The translations under genes were made by a program, and so were the position numbers. The notes beneath the pieces were generated by a model. It made no database searches. It was not told where the DNA came from and worked only from the letters and a program-made list of their open reading frames with translations. From positions 124,001 through 188,000 of the forward strand of contig NW_027476385.1 in NCBI RefSeq assembly GCF_051020955.1: DNA of 64,000 nucleotides. Reading direction: 5' to 3'. Positions 49,861-63,200 of this stretch are shown here, piece by piece; position 1 is the first letter of the stretch, and every line of letters begins with the position of its first letter. Origin of the DNA: Megalopta genalis. Taxonomy: Eukaryota > Arthropoda > Insecta > Hymenoptera > Halictidae.

Positions 49861-52320
49861 AAGTAGAAGGCTTAGATTCAAATTCATGCGAAACAAATGG
49901 TTTAGCTTCAAATACTTGTGATATGCATGATTGAGCTTCAACTGCATGCGAAACAAACGAGTTAGCTTCAAAACCAAGCGAAACACATGATTTAGCTTCA
50001 AATCAAAGCGAAGTAGAGGGCTTAGCTTCAAATCCAAGCGAAACACATGATTTACCTCCAAATCAATGCGAAGTAGAAGACTTAGCTTCAAATCAATGCG
50101 AAGTAGGAGGCTTATCTTCAAATCCATGCGAAACAAATGGTTTAGCTTCTAATACTTTTGATAAACATGATTTAGCTTCAACTGCATGCGAAACAAACGT
50201 GTTAGCTTCAAATCACAGCGAAACACATGATTTAGCTTCAAATCAATGCGAAGTACAAGGCTTATGTTCAAATACATGAGAAACATATGATTTATCATCA
50301 GATAATTGCGATATATGTGATATAGCTGCAAATGCAGGCGAAACAATCGAGTTAGTTTCAAATCAATGCGAAGTAGAAAGCTTATCTTCAAATCAATGCG
50401 AAACAAATGGTTTAGATTCAAATACTTGTGATATACATGATTTAGCTTCAAATGCAGGCGAAACAAACGAGTTAGCTTCAAATCCATGCGCTACACATGA
50501 TTTAGCTTCAAATCAATGCGAAGTGGAAGGCTTAGCTTTAAACACATGAGAAACAAATGATTTATCTTCAGATAATTGCGATATAAGTGATAGAGCTTCA
50601 AATCCATGCCACACACATGATTTGGATTTAAATCAATGCGAAGTAGAAGGCTTATCTTCAAATCCATCCGAAACAAATGGTTTAGCTTCAAATACTTGCG
50701 ATATAAAAGAAACAGCTTCAAATGCAGGCGAAACAAACGAGTTAGTTTCAAAACCAAGCGAAACACATGATTTACCTCCAAATCAATGCGAAGTAGAAGA
50801 CTTAGCTTCAAATCAATGCGAAGTAGAAGGCTTAGATTCAAATTCATGCGAAACAAATGGTTTAGCTTCAAATACTTGTGATATGCATGATTTAGCTTCA
50901 ACTGCATGCGAAACAAACGAGTTAGCTTCAAAACCAAGCGAAACACATGATTTAGCTTCAAATCAAAGCGAAGTAGAAGGCTTAGCTTCAAATCCAAGCG
51001 AAACACATGATTTACCTCCAAATCAATGCGAAGTAGAAGACTTAGCTTCAAATCAATGCGAAGTAGGAGGCTTATCTTCAAATCCATGCGAAGTAGAAGG
51101 CTTAGATTCAAATTCATGCGAAACAAATGGTTTAGCTTCAAATACTTGTGATATGCATGATTGAGCTTCAACTGCATGCGAAACAAACGAGTTAGCTTCA
51201 AAACCAAGCGAAACACATGATTTAGCTTCAAATCAAAGCGAAGTAGAGGGCTTAGCTTCAAATCCAAGCGAAACACATGATTTACCTCCAAATCAATGCG
51301 AAGTAGAAGACTTAGCTTCAAATCAATGCGAAGTAGGAGGCTTATCTTCAAATCCATGCGAAACAAATGGTTTAGCTTCTAATACTTTTGATAAACATGA
51401 TTTAGCTTCAACTGCATGCGAAACAAACGTGTTAGCTTCAAATCACAGCGAAACACATGATTTAGCTTCAAATCAATGCGAAGTACAAGGCTTATGTTCA
51501 AATACATGAGAAACATATGATTTATCATCAGATAATTGCGATATATGTGATATAGCTGCAAATGCAGGCGAAACAATCGAGTTAGTTTCAAATCAATGCG
51601 AAGTAGAAAGCTTATCTTCAAATCAATGCGAAACAAATGGTTTAGATTCAAATACTTGTGATATACATGATTTAGCTTCAAATGCAGGCGAAACAAACGA
51701 GTTAGCTTCAAATCCATGCGCTACACATGATTTAGCTTCAAATCAATGCGAAGTGGAAGGCTTAGCTTTAAACACATGAGAAACAAATGATTTATCTTCA
51801 GATAATTGCGATATAAGTGATAGAGCTTCAAATCCATGCCACACACATGATTTGGATTTAAATCAATGCGAAGTAGAAGGCTTATCTTCAAATCCATCCG
51901 AAACAAATGGTTTAGCTTCAAATACTTGCGATATAAAAGAAACAGCTTCAAATGCAGGCGAAACAAACGAGTTAGTTTCAAAACCAAGCGAAACACATGA
52001 TTTACCTCCAAATCAATGCGAAGTAGAAGACTTAGCTTCAAATCAATGCGAAGTAGAAGGCTTAGATTCAAATTCATGCGAAACAAATGGTTTAGCTTCA
52101 AATACTTGTGATATGCATGATTTAGCTTCAACTGCATGCGAAACAAACGAGTTAGCTTCAAAACCAAGCGAAACACATGATTTAGCTTCAAATCAAAGCG
52201 AAGTAGAAGGCTTAGCTTCAAATCCAAGCGAAACACATGATTTACCTCCAAATCAATGCGAAGTAGAAGACTTAGCTTCAAATCAATGCGAAGTAGGAGG
52301 CTTATCTTCAAATCCATGCG
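49861..52320. repeat. Two near-identical tandem copies of a 1230-bp unit
   Basis: Copy one is 49861-51090 and copy two 51091-52320; 1230 is exactly 41 monomers. Sampled positions (for example 50161 with 51391, 50581 with 51811) are identical. Homology stops sharply on both sides, giving defined crossover points. The unit has no 8-bp marker. Confidence 0.9.
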
Positions 52321-53944
52321 AAACAAATGGTTTAGCTTCTAATACTTTTGATAAACATGATTTAGCTTCAACTGCGTGCGAAACAAACGTGTTAGCTTCA
52401 AATCACAGCGAAACACATGATTTAGCTTCAAATCAATGCGAAGTAGAAGGCATATCTTCAAATCCATGTGAAGCAAACGGTTTGCCTTCAAATACTTGTG
52501 CTATACATGATTTAGCTTCAACTGCATGCGAAACAAACGAGTTAGCTTCAAAACCAAGCGAAACACATGATTTAGCTTCAAATCAAAGCGAAGTAGAAGG
52601 CTTAGCTTCAAATTCATGCGAAACAAATGTTTTAGCTTAAAATACTTGTGATATACATGTTTCAGCTTCAGCTGCATGCGAAACAAACGCTTTACCTTCA
52701 AATCCAAGCGAAACAAACGGTTTAGCTTCAAATACTTGTGATATACATGATTTATCTTCAAATGCAGGCGAAACAAAAGAGATAGCTTCAAATCCATGCG
52801 AAACATATGATTTAGCTTCAAATCAATGCGAAGTACAAGGCTTATCTTCAAATACATGAGAAACAAATGATTAATCTTCAGATAATTGCGATATAAGTGA
52901 TATAGCTTCATATGCGGGCGAAACAATCGAGTTAGCTTCAAATCAATGCGAAGTAGAAGGCTTAGCTTCAAATACGTGAGAAACAAATGATTTATCTTCA
53001 GATAATTGCGATATAAGTGATACAGCTTCAAATCCATGCGAAACACATGATTTAGCTTCAAATTCATACGAATCACATGGATTAGCTTCATAGCTTCATA
53101 TTCTTGCGAAACAGGTGGATTAGATCCAAATACTTGTGATGTACATGTTTTAGCTTCAACTGCATGCTAAATAAACGTGTTAGCTTCAAATCCAAGCGAA
53201 ACACATGATTTATCTTCATATCAATGCGAAGTTTAAGGCTTTTCTTCAAATCCATGCGAAGCGAATGGTTTAGCTTCAAATACTTGTGATGTACATGATT
53301 TATCTTCAAATACAGGCGAATAAAACGAGTTAGCTTCAAATCCATGCAAAACATATGATTTAGCTTCAAATCAGTGCGAAATAGACTGCTTAGCTTCAAA
53401 TACATGAGAAGCAAATGATTTATCTACAGATAATTACGAGGTAAGTGATATAGATTCAAATGCAGTCGAATCAATCGAGTTAGCTTCAAATTAATGCGAA
53501 GTAGGAGACTTATCTTCAAATCCATGCGAAACAGATGGTTTAGCTTCAAATACTTGAGATATACATGATTTAGATTCAAATGCAGGCGAAATAAACGAGT
53601 TAGCTTCAAATCCATGCGCTACACATGATTTAGCTTCAAATCAATGCGAAGTAGAAGGCTTAGCTTTAAACACATGAGAAACAAATGATTTATCTTCAGA
53701 TAATTGCGATATAAGTGATAGAGCTTCAAATCCATGCCACACACATGATTTAGCTTCAAATTCATGCGAATCACATGGATTAGCTTCATAGCTTCATATT
53801 CTTGCGAAACAGATGAATTAGATCCAGATACTTGTGATGTACATGTTTTAGCTTCAACTGCATGCTAAACAAACGTGTTAGCTTCAAATCTAAGCGAAAC
53901 ACATGATTTATCTTCAAATCAATGCGAAGTTGAAGGCTTTGCTT
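52321..53944. repeat. Array segment between recent duplications
   Basis: Ordinary A-G monomers with 8-bp markers at 53088 and 53786 (698 bp apart, 23 monomers plus 8). It shares blocks with 24.4-25.7 kb and 28.5-28.9 kb. Confidence 0.8.
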
Positions 53945-56900
53945 CAAATCCATGCGAAGCGTATGGTTTAGCTTCAAATACTTGTCATATATATGATTTA
54001 TCTTCAAATACAGGCGAAGAAAACGAGTTAGCTTCAAATCCATGCGAAACATATGATTTAGCTTCAAATCAATGCGACGTAGAATGCTAATCATCAAATC
54101 AATGTGAAACAAATGGTTTAGCTCCAAATACTTGTGATATACATGATTTATCTTTAAATACAGGCGAATAAAACGAGTTAGCTTCAAATCCATGCAAAAC
54201 ATATGATTTAGCTTCAAATCAGTGCGAAATAGACGGCTTAGCTTCAAATACATGAGAAGCAAATGATTTATCTACAGATAATTGCGAGATAAGTGATATA
54301 GATTTAAATGCAGTCGAATCAATCGAGTTAGCTTCAAATTAATGCGAAGTAGGAGAATTATCTTCAAATCCATGCGAAACAGATGGTTTAGCTTCAAATA
54401 CTTGAGATATACATGATTTAGCTTCAACTGCATGCGATACAAACGAGTTAGCTTCAAATCCATGCGAAACACATGATTTAGCTTCAAATCAATGCGAAGT
54501 ACAAGGCTTATGTTCAAATACATGAGAAACATATGATTTATCATCAGATAATTGCGATATATGTGATATAGCTGCAAATGCAGGCGAAACAATCGAGTTA
54601 GTTTCAAATCAATGCGAAGTAGAAAGCTTATCTTCAAATCAATGCGAAACAAATGGTTTAGATTCAAATACTTGTGATATACATGATTTAGCTTCAAATG
54701 CAGTCGAATCAAACGAGTTAGCTTCAAATCCATGCGATTCACATGATTTAGCTTCGAATCAATGCGAAGTAGAAGGCTTAGCTTCAAACACATGAGAAAC
54801 AAATGATTTATCTACAGATAATTGCGATATAAGTGATGCAGCTTGAAATCCATGCGAAACACATGATTTAGCTTCAAATTCAAGCGAATCACATGGATTA
54901 GCTTCATAGATTCATATTCTTGCGAAACGGATGGATTAGATCCAGATACTTGTGATGTACATGTTTTAGCTTCAACTGCATGCGAAACAAACGTGTTAGC
55001 TTCAAATCCAAGCGAAACGCATGATTTATCTTCAAATCAATGCGAAGATGAAAGTTTTGCTTCAAACCCATGCGAAGCGTATGGTTTAGCTTCAAATACT
55101 TGTCATATATATGATTTATCTTCAAATACAGGCGAAGAAAACGAGTTAGCTTCAAATCCATGCGAAACATATGATTTAGCTTCAAATCAATGCGACGTAG
55201 AATGCTAATCATCAAATCAATGTGAAACAAATGGTTTAGCTCCAAATACTTGTGATATACATGATTTATCTTTAAATACAGGCGAATAAAACGAGTTAGC
55301 TTCAAATCCATGCAAAACATATGATTTAGCTTCAAATCAGTGCGAAATAGACGGCTTAGCTTCAAATACATGAGAAGCAAATGATTTATCTACAGATAAT
55401 TGCGAGATAAGTGATATAGATTCAAATGCAGTCGAATCAATCGAGTTAGCTTCAAATTAATGCGAAGTAGGAGAATTATCTTCAAATCCATGCGAAACAG
55501 ATGGTTTAGCTTCAAATACTTGAGATATACATGATTTAGCTTCAACTGCATGCGATACAAACGAGTTAGCTTCAAATCCATGCGAAACACATGATTTAGC
55601 TTCAAATCAATGCGAAGTACAAGGCTTATGTTCAAATACATGAGAAACATATGATTTATCATCAGATAATTGCGATATATGTGATATAGCTGCAAATGCA
55701 GGCGAAACAATCGAGTTAGTTTCAAATCAATGCGAAGTAGAAAGCTTATCTTCAAATCAATGCGAAACAAATGGTTTAGATTCAAATACTTGTGATATAC
55801 ATGATTTAGCTTCAAATGCAGTCGAATCAAACGAGTTAGCTTCAAATCCATGCGATTCACATGATTTAGCTTCGAATCAATGCGAAGTAGAAGGCTTAGC
55901 TTCAAACACATGAGAAACAAATGATTTATCTACAGATAATTGCGATATAAGTGATGCAGCTTGAAATCCATGCGAAACACATGATTTAGCTTCAAATCAA
56001 TGCGAAGTACAAGGCTTATGTTCAAATACATGAGAAACATATGATTTATCATCAGATAATTGCGATATATGTGATATAGCTGCAAATGCAGGCGAAACAA
56101 TCGAGTTAGTTTCAAATCAATGCGAAGTAGAAAGCTTATCTTCAAATCAATGCGAAACAAATGGTTTAGATTCAAATACTTGTGATATACATGATTTAGC
56201 TTCAAATGCAGTCGAATCAAACGAGTTAGCTTCAAATCCATGCGATTCACATGATTTAGCTTCGAATCAATGCGAAGTAGAAGGCTTAGCTTCAAACACA
56301 TGAGAAACAAATGATTTATCTACAGATAATTGCGATATAAGTGATGCAGCTTGAAATCCATGCGAAACACATGATTTAGCTTCAAATTCAAGCGAATCAC
56401 ATGGATTAGCTTCATAGATTCATATTCTTGCGAAAACGGATGGATTAGATCCAGATACTTGTGATGTACATGTTTTAGCTTCAACTGCATGCGAAACAAA
56501 CGTGTTAGCTTCAAATCCAAGCGAAACGCATGATTTATCTTCAAATCAATGCGAAGATGAAAGTTTTGCTTCAAAACCCATGCGAAGCGTATGGTTTAGC
56601 TTCAAATACTTGTCATATATATGATTTATCTTCAAATACAGGCGAAGAAAACGAGTTAGCTTCAAATCCATGCGAAACATATGATTTAGCTTCAAATCAA
56701 TGCGACGTAGAATGCTAATCATCAAATCAATGTGAAACAAATGGTTTAGCTCCAAATACTTGTGATATACATGATTTATCTTTAAATACAGGCGAATAAA
56801 ACGAGTTAGCTTCAAATCCATGCAAAACATATGATTTAGCTTCAAATCAGTGCGAAATAGACGGCTTAGCTTCAAATACATGAGAAGCAAATGATTTATC

Positions 56901-57290
56901 TACAGATAATTGCGAGATAAGTGATATAGATTCAAATGCAGTCGAATCAATCGAGTTAGCTTCAAATTAATGCGAAGTAGGAGAATTATCTTCAAATCCA
57001 TGCGAAACAGATGGTTTAGCTTCAAATACTTGAGATATACATGATTTAGCTTCAACTGCATGCGATACAAACGAGTTAGCTTCAAATCCATGCGAAACAC
57101 ATGATTTAGCTTCAAATCAATGCGAAGTACAAGGCTTATGTTCAAATACATGAGAAACATATGATTTATCATCAGATAATTGCGATATATGTGATATAGC
57201 TGCAAATGCAGGCGAAACAATCGAGTTAGTTTCAAATCAATGCGAAGTAGAAAGCTTATCTTCAAATCAATGCGAAACAAATGGTTTAGC
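53945..57290. repeat. Three copies of a 1118-bp unit, one with a nested 390-bp duplication
   Basis: 53786-54903 and 54904 onward are offset by 1118 bp (37 monomers plus 8). The middle copy also has an internal 390-bp (13-monomer) duplication (55621 with 56011), so the next marker is at 56412. The third copy carries two single A insertions (near 56436 and 56575). Minus-strand translations of 54272-54802 and 55390-55920 are identical. Confidence 0.88.
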
Positions 57291-60200
57291 TTCAAATACT
57301 TGTGATATGCATGATTTAGCTACAACTGCATGCGAAACAAACGAGTTAGCTTCAAAACCAAGCGAAACACATGATTTACCTCCAAATCAATGCGAAGTAG
57401 AAGACTTAGCTTCAAATCAATGCGAAGTAGAAGGCTTAGATTCAAATTCATGCGAAACAAATGGTTTAGCTTCAAATACTTGTGATATGCATGATTTAGC
57501 TTCAACTGCATGCGAAACAAACGAGTTAGCTTCAAAACCAAGCGAAACACATGATTTAGCTTCAAATCAAAGCGAAGTAGAAGGCTTAGCTTCAAATCCA
57601 AGCGAAACACATGATTTACCTCCAAATCAATGCGAAGTAGAAGACTTAGCTTCAAATCAATGCGAAGTAGGAGGCTTATCTTCAAATCCATGCGAAACAA
57701 ATGGTTTAGCTTCTAATACTTTTGATAAACATGATTTAGCTTCAACTGCATGCGAAACAAACGTGTTAGCTTCAAATCACAGCGAAACACATGATTTAGC
57801 TTCAAATCAATGCGAAGTAGAAGGCATATCTTCAAATCCATGTGAAGCAAACGGTTTACCTTCAAATACTTGTGCTATACATGATTTAGCTTCAACTGCA
57901 TGCGAAACAAACGAGTTAGCTTCAAAACCAAGCGAAACACATGATTTAGCTTCAAATCAAAACGAAGTAGAAGGCTTAGCTTGAAATTCATGTGAAACAA
58001 ATGGTTTAGCTTAAAATACTTGTGATATACATGTTTCAGCTTCAGCTGCATGCGAAACAAACGCTTTACCTTCAAATCCAAGCGAAACAAACGGTTTAGC
58101 TTCAAATACTTGTGATATACATGATTTATCTTCAAATGCAGGCGAAACAAAAGAGATAGCTTAAAATCCATGCGAAACACAACATTTAGCTTCAAATTCA
58201 TGCGAAACACATAGTTTAGCTTAATATTCATGCGAAACACATGGTTTATACTCAGATACTTGTGATAAATATGATTTAGCTTCAACTGCATGCGAAACAA
58301 ACGAGTTAGCTTCAAATCCATGCGAAACACATGATTTAGCTTCAAATCAATGCGAAGTACAAGGCTTATCTTCAAATACATGAGAAACAAATGATTTATC
58401 TTCAGATAATTGCGATATAAGTGATATAGCTTCATATGCGGGCGAAACAATCGAGTTAGCTTCAAATCAATTCGAAGTAGAAGGCTTAGCTTCAAATACG
58501 TGAGAAACAAATGATTCATCTTCAGATAATTGCGATATAAGTGATACAGCTTCAAATCCATGCGAAACACATGATTTAACTTCAAATTCATACGAATCAC
58601 ATGGATTAGCTTCATAGCTTCATATTCTTGCGAAACAGGTGGATTAGATCCAGATACTTGTGATGTACATGATTTATCTTCAAATACAGGCGAATAAAAC
58701 GAGTTAGCTTCAAATCCATGCAAAACATATGATTTAGCTTCAAATCAGTGCGAAATAGACGGCTTAGCTTCAAATACATGAGAAGCAAATGATTTATCTA
58801 CAGATAATTGCGAGATAAGTGATATAGATTCAAATGCAGTCGAATCAATCAAGTTAGCTTCAAATTAATGCGAAGTAGGAGACTTATCTTCAAATCCATG
58901 CGAAACAGATGGTTTAGCTTCAAATACTTGAGATATACATGATTTAGCTTCAACTGCATGCGATACAAACGAGTTAGCTTCAAATCCATGCGAAACACAT
59001 GATTTAGCTTCAAATCAATGCGAAGTACAAGGCTTATGTTCAAATACATGAGAAACATATGATTTATCATCAGATAATTGCGATATATGTGATATAGCTG
59101 CAAATGCAGGCGAAACAATCGAGTCAGTTTCAAATCAATGCGAAACAAATTGTTTAGATTCAAATACTTGTGATATACATGATTTAGCTTCAAATGCAGG
59201 CGAAACAAACGAGTTTAGCTTCAAATCCATGCGCTACACATGATTTAGCTTCAAATCAATGCGAAGTAGAAGGCTTAGCTTTAAACACATGAGAAACAAA
59301 TGATTTATCTTCAGATAATTGCGATATAAGTGATAGAGCTTCAAATCCATGCCACACACATGATTTAGCTTCAAATTCATGCGAATCACATGGATTAGCT
59401 TCATAGCTTCATATTCTTGCGAAACAGATGAATTAGCTCCAGATACTTGTGATGTACATGTTTTAGCTTCAACTGCATGCTAAACAAACGTGTTAGCTTC
59501 AAATCTAAGCGAAACACATGATTTATCTTCAAATCAATGCGAAGTTGAAGGCTTTGCTTCAAATCCATGCGAAGCGTATGGTTTAGCTTCAAATACTTGT
59601 CATATATATGATTTATCTTCAAATACAGGCGAAGAAAACGAGTTAGCTTCAAATCCATGCGAAACATATGATTTAGCTTCAACTCAATGCGACGTAGAAT
59701 GCTAATCATCAAATCAATGTGAAACAAATGGTTTAGCTTCAAATACTTGTGATATACATGATTTAGCTTCAACTGCATGCGAAACAAACGTGATAGCTTC
59801 AAATCCAAGCGAAACACATGATTTATCTTCAAATCAATGCGAAGTTGAAGGCTTTGCTTCAAATCCGTACGAAGCGAATGGTGTAGCTCCAAATACTTGT
59901 GATATACATGATTTGTCTCCAAATGCAGGCGAAACAAACGAGTTAGCTTCAAATCCATGCGAAACCACATGATTTAGATTCAAATCAATGCGAAGTACAA
60001 GGCTTATGTTCAAATACATTAGAAACATATGATTTATCATCAGATAATTGCGATATATGTGATATAGCTGCAAATGCAGGCGAAACAATCGAGTTAGCTT
60101 CAAATCAATGCGAAGTAGAAGGCTTATCTTCAAATCCATGCGAAAAAATGGTTTATCTTCAAATACTTGTGATATACATGATTTAGCTTCAACTGCTTGC

Positions 60201-63200
60201 GAAACAAACGAGTTAGCTTCAAAACCAAGCGAAACACATGATTTAGCTGCAACTCAATGCGAAGTAGAAGCCTTATCTTCAAATACATGAGAAACAAATG
60301 ATTTAACTTCAGATAATTACGATGTAAGTGATATAGCTTCAAATGCACGCGATACAAACGAGTTAGTCCTCAAGTCCATGCGAATCACGTGGTTTATCTT
60401 CAAATCAAAGCGAAGTAGAAGGCTTAGCTTCAAATACATGAGAAACAAATGATTTATCTTCAGATAATTGCGATATAAGTGATGTAGCTTCAAATGCAGG
60501 TGAAACAATCGAGTTAGCTTCAAATCAATGCGAAGTAGAAGGCTTAGATTCAAATTCATGCGAAACAAATGGTTTAGCTTCAAATACTTGTGATATGCAT
60601 GATTTAGCTACAACTGCATGCGAAACAAACGAGTTAGCTTCAAAACCAAGCGAAACACATGATATACCTCCAAATCAATGCGAAGTAGAAGACTTAGCTT
60701 CAAATCAATGCGAAGTAGAAGGCTTCGATTCAAATTCATGCGAAACAAATGGTTTAGCTTCAAATACTTGTGATATGCATGATTTAGCTTCAACTGCATG
60801 CGAAACAAACGAGTTAGCTTCAAAACCAAGCGAAACACATGATTTAGCTTCAAATCAATGCGAAGTAGAAGGCATATCTTCAAATCCATGTGAAGCAAAC
60901 GGTTTACCTTCAAATACTTGTGCTATACATGATTTAGCTTCAACTGCATGCGAAACAAACGAGTTAGCTTCAAAACCAAGCGAAACACATGATTTAGCTT
61001 CAAATCAAAACGAAGTGGAAGGCTTAGCTTCAAATTCATGCGAAACAAATGGTTTAGCTTAAAATACTTGTGATATACATGTTTCAGCTTCAGCTGCATG
61101 CGAAACAAACGCTTTACCTTCAAATCCAAGCGAAACAAACGGTTTAGCTTCAAATACTTGTGATATACATGATTTATCTTCAAATGCAGGCGAAACAAAA
61201 GAGATAGCTTCAAATCCATGCGAAACACACATTTAGCTTCAAATTCATGCGAAACACATAGTTTAGCTTAATATTCATGCGAAACACATGGTTTATACTC
61301 AGATACTTGTGATAAATATGATTTAGCTTCAACTGCATGCGAAACAAACGAGTTAGCTTCAAATCCATGTGAAACACATGATTTAGCTTCAAATCAATGC
61401 GAAGTACAAGGCTTATCTTCAAATACATGAGAAACAAATGATTTATCTTCAGATAATTGCGATATAAGTGATATAGCTTCATATGCGGGCGAAACAATCG
61501 AGTTAGCTTCAAATCAATTCGAAGTAGAAGGCTTAGCTTCAAATACGTGAGAAACAAATGATTTATCTTCAGATAATTGCGATATAAGTGATACAGCTTC
61601 AAATCCATGCGAAACACATGATTTAGCTTCAAATTCATACGAATCACATGGATTAGCTTCATAGCTTCATATTCTTGCGAAACAGGTGGATTAGATCCAG
61701 ATACTTGTGATGTACATGATTTATCTTCAAATACAGGCGAATAAAACGAGTTAGCTTCAAATCCATGCAAAACATATGATTTAGCTTCAAATCAGTGCGA
61801 AATAGGCGGCTTAGCTTCAAATACATGAGAAGCAAATGATTTATCTACAGATAATTGCGAGATAAGTGATATAGATTCAAATGCAGTCGAATCAATCAAG
61901 TTAGCTTCAAATTAATGCGAAGTAGGAGACTTATCTTCAAATCCATGCGAAACAGATGGTTTAGCTTCAAATACTTGAGATATACATGATTTAGCTTCAA
62001 CTGCATGCGATACAAACGAGTTAGCTTCAAATCCATGCGAAACACATGATTTAGCTTCAAATCAATGCGAAGTACAAGGCTTATGTTCAAATACATGAGA
62101 AACATATGATTTATCATCAGATAATTGCGATATATGTGATATAGCTGCAAATGCAGGCGAACAATCGAGTTAGTTTCAAATCAATGCGAAGTAGAAAGCT
62201 TATCTTCAAATCAATGCGAAACAAATTGTTTAGATTCAAATACTTGTGATATACATGATTTAGCTTCAAATGCAGGCGAAACAAACGAGTTAGCTTCAAA
62301 TCCATGCGCTACACATGATTTAGCTTCAAATCAATGCGAAGTAGAAGGCTTAGCTTTAGACACATGAGAAACAAATGATTTATCTTCAGATAATTGCGAT
62401 ATAAGTGATAGAGCTTCAAATCCATGCCACACACATGATTTAGCTTCAAATTCATGCGAATCACATGGATTAGCTTCATAGCTTCATATTCTTGCGAAAC
62501 AGATGAATTAGCTCCAGATACTTGTGATGTACATGTTTTAGCTTCAACTGCATGCTAAACAAACGTGTTAGCTTCAAATCTAAGCGAAACACATGATTTA
62601 TCTTCAAATCAATGCGAAGTTGAAGGCTTTGCTTCAAATCCATGCGAAGCGTATGGTTTAGCTTCAAATACTTGTCATATATATGATTTATCTTCAAATA
62701 CAGGCGAAGAAAACGAGTTAGCTTCAAATCCATGCGAAACATATGATTTAGCTTCAACTCAATGCGACGTAGAATGCTAATCATCAAATCAATGTGAAAC
62801 AAATGGTTTAGCTTCAAATACTTGTGATATACATGATTTAGCTTCAACTGCATGCGAAACAAACGTGATAGCTTCAAATCCAAGCGAAACACATGATTTA
62901 TCTTCAAATCAATGCGAAGTTGAAGGCTTTGCTTCAAATCCGTACGAAGCGAATGGTTTAGCTCCAAATACTTGTGATATACATGATTTGTCTCCAAATG
63001 CAGGCGAAACAAACGAGTTAGCTTCAAATCCATGCGAAACACATGATTTAGATTCAAATCAATGCGAAGTAGAAGCCTTAGCTTCAAATACATGAGAAAC
63101 ATATGATTTATCATCAGATAATAGCGATATATGTGATATAGCTGCAAATGCAGGCGAAACAATCGAGTTAGCTTCAAATCAATGCGAAGTAGAAGGCTTA

